64,000 nt of DNA from Ancylobacter moscoviensis. GTDB taxonomy: Bacteria > Pseudomonadota > Alphaproteobacteria > Rhizobiales > Xanthobacteraceae. The stretch covers positions 62,001-126,000 of the forward strand of contig NZ_VMBP01000002.1 in the NCBI RefSeq assembly GCF_007559435.1. The letters are read 5' to 3'. How positions within the stretch are numbered: position 1 is the first letter of the stretch; each line of letters opens with the position of its first letter. The position numbers were made by a program, and so were the translations under genes. Positions 16,718 through 23,238 of the stretch are shown here, piece after piece. The notes beneath the pieces were generated by a model. That model made no database searches. It had not been told where the DNA came from and was given only the letters and a program-made list of their open reading frames with translations.

Positions 16718-18202
16718 CTATCCGCCGGCCAGTTCCATGAGCCGGTCGAGATCGACATGCCGCTCCAGATGCGCGGCGAGGGCATCCAGCGTCGCCTCGA
16801 CGCTCTCCTCGTAGCGAAGATCGCTCGGTGCGGCGCCGAGCGTCGCCAGCCACAGCGCGCGCTGGCGGTCATCGGCGAACAGGCCGTGCGCATAGGTGCC
16901 GGTGATCCGGCCATCCGCCGAGACCGCGCCTTCCGGCCCCTCGCCGTCGATCCGCGCGAAAGGATAGGAGCGGCCGGGCCCTTCCGTCACGCCCATATGC
17001 ATCTCATAGCCGGAGAAAGGCGCGCCGGAAGCCATGCCGGTGACGGCGACGAGGCGCTTCTCGCCGGCGAGCACCGTCTCGACGTCCAGCAGGCCGAGAC
17101 CCGCGACCCTGCCGGGCGGTCCTTCGATGCCTTCGGGATCGGCGATGGAGCGGCCCAGCATCTGGTAGCCGCCGCACAGGCCCAGCACCCGCCCGCCACG
17201 CCGCGCATGGGCGGCAAGGTCGATGTCCCAGCCCTGCCGGCGGAAATCCTCGAGATCGGCGATCGTGGACTTCGAGCCGGGCAGGATGACGAGATCGGCA
17301 TCGCCCGGCAGCGCCGTGCCGGGGCGGATGCGCAGCACCTCGACCGAGGGCTCGGCATCCAGCGGGTCGAGATCGTCGAAATTGGCGATGCGCGGCAGGA
17401 TGGGCACGGCGATGCGGATGCGGGCCTCCGGCTTGGCCTGCGCCGCGGCGTCGAGGCCGAGCGCGTCCTCGGCCGGCAGGCGGCGGGCATCGGGGAAGAA
17501 GGGGATGAGGCCCAGCGCCTCCCAGCCGGTGCGGCGGGCGATCTCCTCCATGCCGCTGGCGAACAGCGCCGGGTCGCCGCGGAAGCGGTTGACGAGGAAG
17601 CCGCGGATCATCGCCGCGTCCTCCGCCGGCAGCACCGCATGCGTGCCGACGAGGCTGGCGATGACGCCGCCCCGGTCGATGTCGCCGATCAGGATGACAG
17701 GCACATCGGCCGCGCGGCAAAATCCCATATTGGCGATGTCGCCGGCCCGCAGGTTGATCTCGGACGCCGAGCCGGCGCCCTCGACGAGCACGAGATCGGC
17801 TTCCGCACGGAGCTTTCCGTAGCTCTCCAGCACCGCCGCCATCAGCGAGGGCTTGAGCTTCTGGTACTCGCTCGCCTTTGCCGTGCCGCGCGCGCGGCCC
17901 TGCACCACGACCTGTGCGCCGATCTCGCTCTGTGGCTTCAGCAGCACCGGGTTCATGTGGACGGAAGGCGCTACGCGCGCTGCCCGCGCCTGCAGCGCCT
18001 GCGCACGGCCGATCTCGCCCCCGTCGGCGGTGACGGCGGCGTTGTTGGACATGTTTTGAGGCTTGAAGGGGCGGACGCGGAGGCCGCGATTGGTGTAGGC
18101 GCGTGCGAGGCCGGCGACGATCAGCGACTTGCCGACATCCGAGCCGGTGCCCTGGAACATGAGGGCGCGCGGGGGGCCGGAAGGCGCGCGAGGGGCGTTC
18201 AT
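16718..18202 (-). CDS. cobQ: Cobyric acid synthase CobQ
   Basis: A 494-residue ATP- and glutamine-dependent amidotransferase. It amidates four carboxylates of adenosylcobyrinic a,c-diamide in the cytoplasm. The N-terminal dethiobiotin-synthetase-like ATPase begins [22 protein letters not shown] with the Walker-like GTGSDVGKS, then [15 protein letters not shown]. The C-terminal class-I glutaminase domain has the catalytic Cys in [12 protein letters not shown] (about residue 342) and His in TGTYAHGLF. It is the last gene of the leftward riboswitch-controlled group, 25 bp after the TM2-domain gene. Confidence 0.96.
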   Translation of the reverse strand: MNAPRAPSGPPRALMFQGTGSDVGKSLIVAGLARAYTNRGLRVRPFKPQNMSNNAAVTADGGEIGRAQALQARAARVAPSVHMNPVLLKPQSEIGAQVVVQGRARGTAKASEYQKLKPSLMAAVLESYGKLRAEADLVLVEGAGSASEINLRAGDIANMGFCRAADVPVILIGDIDRGGVIASLVGTHAVLPAEDAAMIRGFLVNRFRGDPALFASGMEEIARRTGWEALGLIPFFPDARRLPAEDALGLDAAAQAKPEARIRIAVPILPRIANFDDLDPLDAEPSVEVLRIRPGTALPGDADLVILPGSKSTIADLEDFRRQGWDIDLAAHARRGGRVLGLCGGYQMLGRSIADPEGIEGPPGRVAGLGLLDVETVLAGEKRLVAVTGMASGAPFSGYEMHMGVTEGPGRSYPFARIDGEGPEGAVSADGRITGTYAHGLFADDRQRALWLATLGAAPSDLRYEESVEATLDALAAHLERHVDLDRLMELAGG

Positions 18203-18227
18203 CGCGCGCCCTCGCGCGGAAGAGGCG

Positions 18228-18476
18228 TCAGCCGTGACGGGTGCCCGGCTCGCGGTAGTCCCGCGCCTCCAGATGATCGACGCGATACTGGAGATTGGCT
18301 TCGCGGATCATGCCGGGGATGAGGAACAGGTCGATGAGCTGGCCGATGCCCAGAAGGCCGACGGTGAGCAGCCACAGCGCGCCCGTCCAGTAGCGGCCGG
18401 CATAGAAACGGTGGATGCCGCATATGCCCACGAGGCAGAAGAACCAGAACAGATAGGCGACGGGAGCCGAGCGCAT
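18228..18476 (-). CDS. TM2 domain-containing membrane protein
   Basis: An 82-residue protein with two transmembrane helices (about residues 5-25 and 30-55) of the TM2 family. The hallmark [19 protein letters not shown] lies between them, followed by [11 protein letters not shown] and a short cytoplasmic tail. Its function is unknown; TM2 proteins occur in many unrelated contexts. The ATG at 18476 has GGAGATG upstream. It lies between cobO and cobQ on the same strand. A 138-bp gap containing a strong inverted repeat separates it from cobO, so it may have its own regulation. No cobalamin role is known for the family. Confidence 0.8.
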   Translation of the reverse strand: MRSAPVAYLFWFFCLVGICGIHRFYAGRYWTGALWLLTVGLLGIGQLIDLFLIPGMIREANLQYRVDHLEARDYREPGTRHG

Positions 18477-18544
18477 CGGTGCGCATCTCCATGACGAAAC
18501 CACGCCGCAATATCCGGCGCCGCGCATGACATAGGAATGCCGCT

Positions 18545-18577
18545 GGGGAATTGCGAGATCGCACGGTGCAATTCCCC
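18545..18577. repeat. 10-bp inverted repeat between cobO and the TM2 gene
   Basis: GGGGAATTGC (18545-18554) and GCAATTCCCC (18568-18577) form a perfect 10-bp stem around a 13-base loop in the 138-bp gap between cobO and the TM2-domain gene. It could be an attenuating hairpin in the leftward transcript or a protein-binding site. No U-run follows on the reverse strand. Confidence 0.5.
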
Positions 18578-18614
18578 GGCTGTGCCGGTTCCGGGCGCGT
18601 GGGGGCCGCGCGCA

Positions 18615-19229
18615 TCAGAATTCGATGCCCTTCTGCGCCTTCACCCCGGCTTTGAAGTGGTGCTTCACCAGCCCCATCTCGGTCACGAGGTCGGCGGCTT
18701 CGACCAGCATCGGCTTGGCGTTGCGGCCGGTGACGACGACATGGAGGTCCGGCCGGCGGGCGGCGAGGACCGTCACCACCTCCTCGACGGGCAGGTAGTC
18801 ATAGCGCAGCGCGATGTTCAGCTCATCGAGGATCAGCAGGCCGAGGTTCTCGTCGGCCATCAGTTCCCGGGCCTTGTCCCAGGCGCGGCGGGCGGCGGCG
18901 ATGTCGCGGGCGAGGTCCTGCGTCTCCCAGGTGAAGCCCTCGCCCATGGAGTGCCACTCCACGCGGTCGCCGAAAGCCGCGAGCGCATCGCGCTCCGCCG
19001 AATGCCAGGCGCCCTTGATGAACTGCACCACGCCGACTTTCCCGCCATGCCCGAGCACCCGCAGGGCGAGGCCGAAGGCGGCGGTGGACTTGCCCTTGCC
19101 GGCGCCGGTGTGGACGATTAGCAGGCCCTTCTCGGCGGTCTTCTCCGCGACTTCCGCGTCCTGAACCGCCTTGCGCTTCTCCATCTTGGCGCGATGGCGC
19201 GCGGCCTCTTCCGGGGAGATGTCGCTCAT
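18615..19229 (-). CDS. cobO: Cob(I)yrinic acid a,c-diamide adenosyltransferase CobO
   Basis: A 204-residue BtuR/CobO-type adenosyltransferase that transfers the 5'-deoxyadenosyl group of ATP to Co(I) corrinoid. The modified P-loop HTGAGKGKST is at residues 40-49. QFIKGAWHSAERDAL, VTGRNAKPMLVEAADLVTEM and the C-terminal segment KHHFKAGVKAQKGIEF are family-typical. The N-terminal ~30 residues are a charged helix, as in CobO. It overlaps no neighbour but starts only 4 bp after the cobP stop, so the two are translated from one message in the leftward riboswitch operon. Confidence 0.96.
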   Translation of the reverse strand: MSDISPEEAARHRAKMEKRKAVQDAEVAEKTAEKGLLIVHTGAGKGKSTAAFGLALRVLGHGGKVGVVQFIKGAWHSAERDALAAFGDRVEWHSMGEGFTWETQDLARDIAAARRAWDKARELMADENLGLLILDELNIALRYDYLPVEEVVTVLAARRPDLHVVVTGRNAKPMLVEAADLVTEMGLVKHHFKAGVKAQKGIEF

Positions 19230-19233
19230 TCCG

Positions 19234-19746
19234 TCACCCCGATCCCTTCACGTTCATGGGCAGCCCGGCGACCATGAAGACCACGCGGTCCGCCCGCTGC
19301 GCAACCATCTGGTTGAGGCGGCCCTGCGCGTCGCGGAAACGGCGGGCCAGCGCGTTGTCCGGCACGATGCCGAGGCCGACCTCGTTGGAAACGACGATCA
19401 CCGGGCCGCCATGCCCCGCCAGCGCCTCGACGAGCGCGGCGCTCTCGGCCGCGACGTCGCCGTCGGCCAGCATGCGGTTGGTCAGCCAGAGCGTGAGGCA
19501 GTCGACCAGCACCGGCCGCCCGGCGGGCAGGCCGTTCAGCGCGTCCGCAAGGTCGTGCGGGGCGTCGAGCGTGCGCCACTCCGCGCCGCGCCGCGAGCGG
19601 TGGAGCGCGATGCGCTCCACCATCTCGTCGTCATAGGCCTGCGCCGTCGCGATATAGGTCCATGGCGGCGTGAGACGCTCGACGAGTTCCTCGGCGTGCC
19701 GGCTCTTGCCGGAGCGGGCGCCGCCGAGGACGAGGGTGAGCGCCAC
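19234..19746 (-). CDS. cobP: Bifunctional adenosylcobinamide kinase / guanylyltransferase CobP (CobU)
   Basis: A 170-residue enzyme that phosphorylates adenosylcobinamide and then transfers GMP from GTP, preparing the nucleotide loop for attachment. The P-loop GGARSGKS is at residues 8-15. The sequence continues HAEELVERL, YIATAQAYDDEMVERIALHRSRR (the guanylylated-His region) and VLVDCLTLWLTNRML, all standard for the CobU/CobP family. In the CobA-to-W (Pseudomonas denitrificans) naming this is CobP. It begins 15 bp after the HupE gene and ends 4 bp before cobO. Confidence 0.95.
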   Translation of the reverse strand: MALTLVLGGARSGKSRHAEELVERLTPPWTYIATAQAYDDEMVERIALHRSRRGAEWRTLDAPHDLADALNGLPAGRPVLVDCLTLWLTNRMLADGDVAAESAALVEALAGHGGPVIVVSNEVGLGIVPDNALARRFRDAQGRLNQMVAQRADRVVFMVAGLPMNVKGSG

Positions 19747-19761
19747 GGCTGAGGCGTCCGA

Positions 19762-20379
19762 TCAGCCCGGAACGACCTGGCCGATCACCGCCGCGAAGCC
19801 GATGCCGGCCACCGCCGCGCCGGCGAGGCGCGGAGCGAGGGCCGAGGCAGCACGGCTGGCGACCAGCGCGACGCCGATCGACAGGGCGGACTGGATCAGG
19901 ACGAGGCCCGCCAGATAGGCGTAGAGCGGCGTCGGCTCGGCGCCGACGATCGACTCGCCATAGGCGTAGCCGTGGAACAGGCCGGCGATAGCGAACAGCA
20001 CCGCCCACGCGCCCGTGGCCACGCGCTCGCCGCGCGCCAGCAGGAAGCCGGCGAGAAGCACGCTCGCGGCGACGACCAGCTCGGCCGCCGGAAGGTCGAC
20101 GAGCGAGAGGTGGACGCCGACGCCCACGGCGGATACCGCGACGAAGATGATCGGCAGCCACAGCGGCATGCCGCCCAGCGCGGTGGCGACGCCCACCGCC
20201 ACGAGGAAGGCGAGGTGGTCGGGACCGATCACCGGATGGGCGAGGCCGGAAATGAAGCCCTCGCCGAAGGTCGAGGGCATTTCGCCGCCCATGGCATGGT
20301 GGGCGAAGGCCGGGGACGAGGCGACGAGCGCGAGCGCGGCGGTCGGAAGGACGGCGGCGCGCCGAAGGATCGGGTTCAT
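19762..20379 (-). CDS. HupE/UreJ-family membrane protein, candidate cobalt transporter
   Basis: A 205-residue secreted or inner-membrane protein with a signal peptide (to about residue 26, AFAHH) and six hydrophobic helices. The HupE/UreJ signature HPVIGPDHLAFLVAVGVA lies near residues 48-65, and GLFHGYAYGE near 133-142. Conserved His, Asp and Glu residues in these segments are thought to carry Ni2+ or Co2+. HupE/UreJ proteins under B12 control are considered cobalt importers. Here it sits between cbtA and cobP in the riboswitch-led operon, so cobalt is the likely substrate. The ATG at 20379 has GGAG upstream. Confidence 0.87.
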   Translation of the reverse strand: MNPILRRAAVLPTAALALVASSPAFAHHAMGGEMPSTFGEGFISGLAHPVIGPDHLAFLVAVGVATALGGMPLWLPIIFVAVSAVGVGVHLSLVDLPAAELVVAASVLLAGFLLARGERVATGAWAVLFAIAGLFHGYAYGESIVGAEPTPLYAYLAGLVLIQSALSIGVALVASRAASALAPRLAGAAVAGIGFAAVIGQVVPG

Positions 20380-20429
20380 CGAGGCTCCTTGGCCCTTCTC
20401 GATGAAGGGCAAGTCATTGAAAAATAAGG

Positions 20430-21155
20430 TCAGGTGCCGGGCGTCGCGAGACGCGGCCGCAGCCAGCCGGCGAGCCCGCCGAGGAGGGACCAGAAGACGA
20501 AGCTCGCTACGATGGTCGCAACCACGAAGCTGTGGTGTAGCGATTCCGGGATCGGGCTCTCGTGGCTCGCGGGCTGCGGCGCGCCGATGATCTGAGGCGC
20601 TACGATCAGCGCGACGCCGAGAATGGCGAGCACCGGGGTGCGGCCGAAGGCGATGAGGGCGAGGCCCGCCGCGGTGGCCGCGGCCGTGCCGACCCACCAA
20701 ACCTGACGCGCCGCGAGGTCGGCCGCCGGCATGGCGGGCAGCTCCGGCGGCAGGCCGAGACCCGGTGCCAGCGTGAACACGGCGAAGCCCGCCAGACCCC
20801 AGATGACCCCCTGGCGCCAGCCGGTCAGCCCGCCGGCGAGCTCGCTGGCCGCGACCAGCAGCAGGCCGAAGCCGAAGCCCGTCAGCACCATGGCGAGCAC
20901 GGTGTAGGCGTTGCGCTCGAAGCCGTCCGCCGGGCCCCATTCGTCGGCGTCGTGGCTGTGCTCGGCGGTGCCCGGCGCATGTTCGTGCGTCGCGGCTTCC
21001 GCCGGTGCCGGGGCTTCCGCCTCGCCGGAACCCTCGAAGGTTTCCGCCTGAAGGATCAGCGGAACGGTCGTGAAGATGTGGACGGCCGAGCCGACGAGGC
21101 CCGTGCCGATGCCCGCCAGCGCGGCGACGAACAGAATCGTCCTGAAAAGCGACAT
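20430..21155 (-). CDS. cbtA: Cobalt transporter subunit CbtA
   Basis: A 241-residue inner-membrane protein of the CbtA family, predicted from B12-riboswitch regulons to import cobalt with CbtB. It has about five transmembrane helices (roughly residues 5-30, 85-110, 115-135, 150-170, 205-230). A His-rich loop follows the first helix (THEHAPGTAEHSHDADEWGP, about 55-75), and FGLLLVAASELAGGLTGWRQG is a family-like core. It starts 19 bp after cbtB. The transport assignment is based on family genomics; no biochemical proof is available from sequence. Confidence 0.9.
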   Translation of the reverse strand: MSLFRTILFVAALAGIGTGLVGSAVHIFTTVPLILQAETFEGSGEAEAPAPAEAATHEHAPGTAEHSHDADEWGPADGFERNAYTVLAMVLTGFGFGLLLVAASELAGGLTGWRQGVIWGLAGFAVFTLAPGLGLPPELPAMPAADLAARQVWWVGTAAATAAGLALIAFGRTPVLAILGVALIVAPQIIGAPQPASHESPIPESLHHSFVVATIVASFVFWSLLGGLAGWLRPRLATPGT

Positions 21156-21174
21156 GATGCGTCCCCCGTAACGG

Positions 21175-21360
21175 TCAGTGGCAGGGGAAGGCGGTCGCGT
21201 GGCGGACGTCGTGCGTGGCGTTGTGCACGGCGCTGATGTGGGAGAAGCCCACGCCGCCCAGCACGAAGACGCCAAGCAGCGCCGCGAACGTGATCTGGAT
21301 GGTGCGCGAGGCGATGGATTCGTGGGAAGCAGCCGCGCTGTGGCTGTTCTGGGTCGGCAT
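21175..21360 (-). CDS. cbtB: Cobalt transporter subunit CbtB
   Basis: A 61-residue single-helix membrane protein. The CbtB pattern is clear: a hydrophobic helix (about residues 22-42) followed by SAVHNATHDVRHATAFPCH, a short His-rich tail with a terminal Cys-His thought to bind cobalt. It is the first gene of the leftward operon. AAAGGAG six bases before the ATG is a strong ribosome-binding site, only about 35 nt past the end of the AdoCbl riboswitch core, so translational repression is plausible. Confidence 0.92.
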   Translation of the reverse strand: MPTQNSHSAAASHESIASRTIQITFAALLGVFVLGGVGFSHISAVHNATHDVRHATAFPCH

Positions 21361-21407
21361 GGTCGGCTCCTTTGACCCTCCACCCGAGGATCTGTGCGGG
21401 TTGCGTC

Positions 21408-21585
21408 GCCGGCCGGTCTCCTGGCTCGCGGGTCTCGGCCCGTCTCCGCCTTCCCGGCGCTGCCGCCAGTGGCTGTTGGAGAAGGGCTCGCCGCTTACAG
21501 TTGCGGGGGCAGCCGCGGATTCGGCGGATTTCTCCGCCCCACCGCGTTCCCGTCTTGCGTCCCGTGCGCATCACGGGAACCGACG
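21408..21585 (-). ncRNA. AdoCbl (cobalamin) riboswitch upstream of cbtB
   Basis: Read on the reverse strand, this leader holds the conserved B12-riboswitch parts in order: the GGGAACGCGGTG element, the CTGCCCCCGCAACTGTAAG core, the B12 box GCCACTG (complement of 21467-21473), GGGAAGGCGG, and the closing GCGAGCCAGGAGACC. It should bind adenosylcobalamin and switch off cbtB-cbtA-hupE-cobP-cobO and perhaps cobQ. The core is nearly identical to the switch at 21681-21865 on the other strand. Confidence 0.95.
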
Positions 21586-21594
21586 ACTCCGGCG

Positions 21595-21622
21595 ACTATA
21601 GTCCAGCCGCCGGCTACCGCAA
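21595..21622 (-). promoter_or_regulatory. Candidate promoter for the cbtB riboswitch transcript
   Basis: On the reverse strand TTGCGG (complement of 21617-21622) and TATAGT (complement of 21595-21600) are separated by 16 bp. Transcription would start near 21588, right where the riboswitch begins. Confidence 0.55.
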
Positions 21623-21643
21623 CCGGCTCGACCGCCGGTCGCG

Positions 21644-21672
21644 TTGACAATTCGCATGGGCGCTCCTTTAGT
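21644..21672 (+). promoter_or_regulatory. Candidate promoter for the cobW riboswitch transcript
   Basis: TTGACA (21644-21649) and TTTAGT (21667-21672) are separated by 17 bp, a good housekeeping-sigma layout. Transcription would start near 21679, at the first base of the plus-strand riboswitch. Confidence 0.6.
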
Positions 21673-21680
21673 GGCCCCCG

Positions 21681-21865
21681 ACCGTCGGTTCCTTCCTTCC
21701 GGGGAAGGACGAAGAGGGAATGCGGTGCGGAGGCCCGAAGGCTCTCCAATTCCGCGGCTGCCCCCGCAACTGTAAGCGGCGAGCCTCAGCCGGAAGCCAC
21801 TGGGGAATTCTCCGGGAAGGCGGCGACGAGGCGACGACCCGCGAGCCAGGAGACCTGCCGGCGGT
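21681..21865 (+). ncRNA. AdoCbl (cobalamin) riboswitch upstream of cobW
   Basis: The plus-strand leader contains TCGGTTCC near the 5' end, GGGAATGCGGTG, the CTGCCCCCGCAACTGTAAG core (21759-21777), the B12 box GCCACTG at 21796-21802, GGGAAGGCGG, and GCGAGCCAGGAGACC (21841-21855). These define an AdoCbl riboswitch. A further ~120 nt with short GC-rich hairpins lies before the cobW start at 21989 and probably forms the expression platform. It should control cobW-cobN-cobG-cobH-cobI-cobJ. Confidence 0.95.
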
Positions 21866-21988
21866 CCGGTCGTGCGTGCCGGCGGGGTGCCCGGCAGTCA
21901 GGCAGAGCCGCGCCTCCCGCGGCTTCGCGCGGAAATCCTTCCGCGACCGGCGCATCCCGCGAACGTTGGATTTTCGTGGAGACGCCGC

Positions 21989-23050
21989 ATGAACACCGCC
22001 GCCCCGACCCCTCTCGACCGGGTGCCATGCACCATCGTCACCGGCTTCCTCGGCTCCGGCAAGACGACGCTGATCCGCCACGTGCTGGAAACCGCGAAGG
22101 GCAAGCGGCTCGCGGTGATCGTCAACGAGTTCGGCGATGTCGGCATCGACGGTGAGATCCTTAGGGGATGCGGCATCGACACCTGCCCGGAGGAGAACAT
22201 CGTCGAGCTGGCGAATGGCTGCATCTGCTGTACCGTGGCGGATGATTTCGTGCCCGCGCTCGACGCCATTCTCGCGCGCTCGCCCAGGGTCGACCACATT
22301 CTGATCGAGACCTCCGGCCTCGCGCTGCCCAAGCCGCTGGTGCAGGCCTTCCACTGGCCGGCGATCAGGAGCCGGGTGACGGTGGACGGCGTGGTCGCGG
22401 TGGTGGACGGCGCGGCGCTGGCGGACGGGCGCGTGGCGCATGACCATGACGCGCTCAGCCAGCAGCGCGCGGCGGATGCCTCGCTCGACCATGACGACCC
22501 GATCGAGGAAGTGTTCGACGACCAGATCGCCTGCGCCGACCTCGTGATCCTCACCAAGGCGGACCTGATCGACGCGGCCGGGCAGGCCAGGGCGCGGGCG
22601 GCGCTCGACGCCGAGTTGCCGAGGGGCGTGCGCGTGGTGAGCGTCACCGAAGGCCGGGTCGACCCGGTGGTGCTGATGGGGCTCGGCGTCGGCACCGAGG
22701 ACGACATCGAGAACCGCAGGACCCATCACGACGATGAGGCCGAGCACGATCACGACGATTTCGACAGCTTCGTCGTCGAGGTCCCCGAGATCGCCGATCC
22801 GGCGGAATTCTCGGCCCGCATCGCCCGCGCGGCGGAGGAGGCGGAAGTGCTGCGGGTGAAGGGTTTCCTGCCCGTCGCCGGCAAGCCGATGCGCCTGCTG
22901 GTGCAGGCGGTCGGCCCGCGCGTGGCGCATCATTTCGACCGTGCATGGGGCGCGGAGCCGCGCGTCGGGCGGCTCGTCGCCATCGGCCTCAAGGGCCTTG
23001 ACCGGGCGAAGGTGGAGGCCATCCTCGCCGGGGAACGGGAGGTCGCGTGA
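21989..23050 (+). CDS. cobW: Cobalamin biosynthesis GTPase / metallochaperone CobW
   Basis: A 353-residue G3E-family GTPase thought to deliver cobalt for corrin metalation. Walker A GFLGSGKT is at residues 19-26, the metal-binding CxCC motif at Cys78, Cys80 and Cys81 (NGCICCT), and the GTP-specificity motif LTKADL near 190. A His/Asp-rich loop (HHDDEAEHDHDDFD, about 244-257) and a C-terminal CobW_C domain with FLPVAGKPMRLLVQAVG follow. It is the first gene of the rightward riboswitch operon; GGAG lies upstream of the ATG. A 188-bp gap filled by a palindromic repeat separates it from cobN. Confidence 0.95.
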   Translation: MNTAAPTPLDRVPCTIVTGFLGSGKTTLIRHVLETAKGKRLAVIVNEFGDVGIDGEILRGCGIDTCPEENIVELANGCICCTVADDFVPALDAILARSPRVDHILIETSGLALPKPLVQAFHWPAIRSRVTVDGVVAVVDGAALADGRVAHDHDALSQQRAADASLDHDDPIEEVFDDQIACADLVILTKADLIDAAGQARARAALDAELPRGVRVVSVTEGRVDPVVLMGLGVGTEDDIENRRTHHDDEAEHDHDDFDSFVVEVPEIADPAEFSARIARAAEEAEVLRVKGFLPVAGKPMRLLVQAVGPRVAHHFDRAWGAEPRVGRLVAIGLKGLDRAKVEAILAGEREVA

Positions 23051-23074
23051 TCGGGCGCCTCGCCCATGCGCGAC

Positions 23075-23216
23075 GTCATGGCCGGACGTGTTCCGAAGTC
23101 GGCATTTGCCGACTTCGGTCTCTAGGGTGCAGAACTCGGGCTTGCCCGAGTTCTGGCCATCCACGTCTTTGGCCGATGAAGAAGTCGTGGATGCCCGGGC
23201 CAAGCCCGGGCATGAC
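23075..23216. repeat. Full-length composite palindromic repeat between cobW and cobN
   Basis: A 142-bp element bounded by GTCATGGCC and GGCATGAC. Inside are four ordered stems: CCGAAGTCGGC/GCCGACTTCGG (23093-23118), AGAACTCGGGC/GCCCGAGTTCT (23131-23154), ATCCACG/CGTGGAT (23159-23192), and ATGCCCGGGC/GCCCGGGCAT (23191-23213). The same order occurs at 29990-30142. It has no coding potential of its own. Confidence 0.85.
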
Positions 23217-23238
23217 GGCCTTCTGAGCGAGGCCGGCC

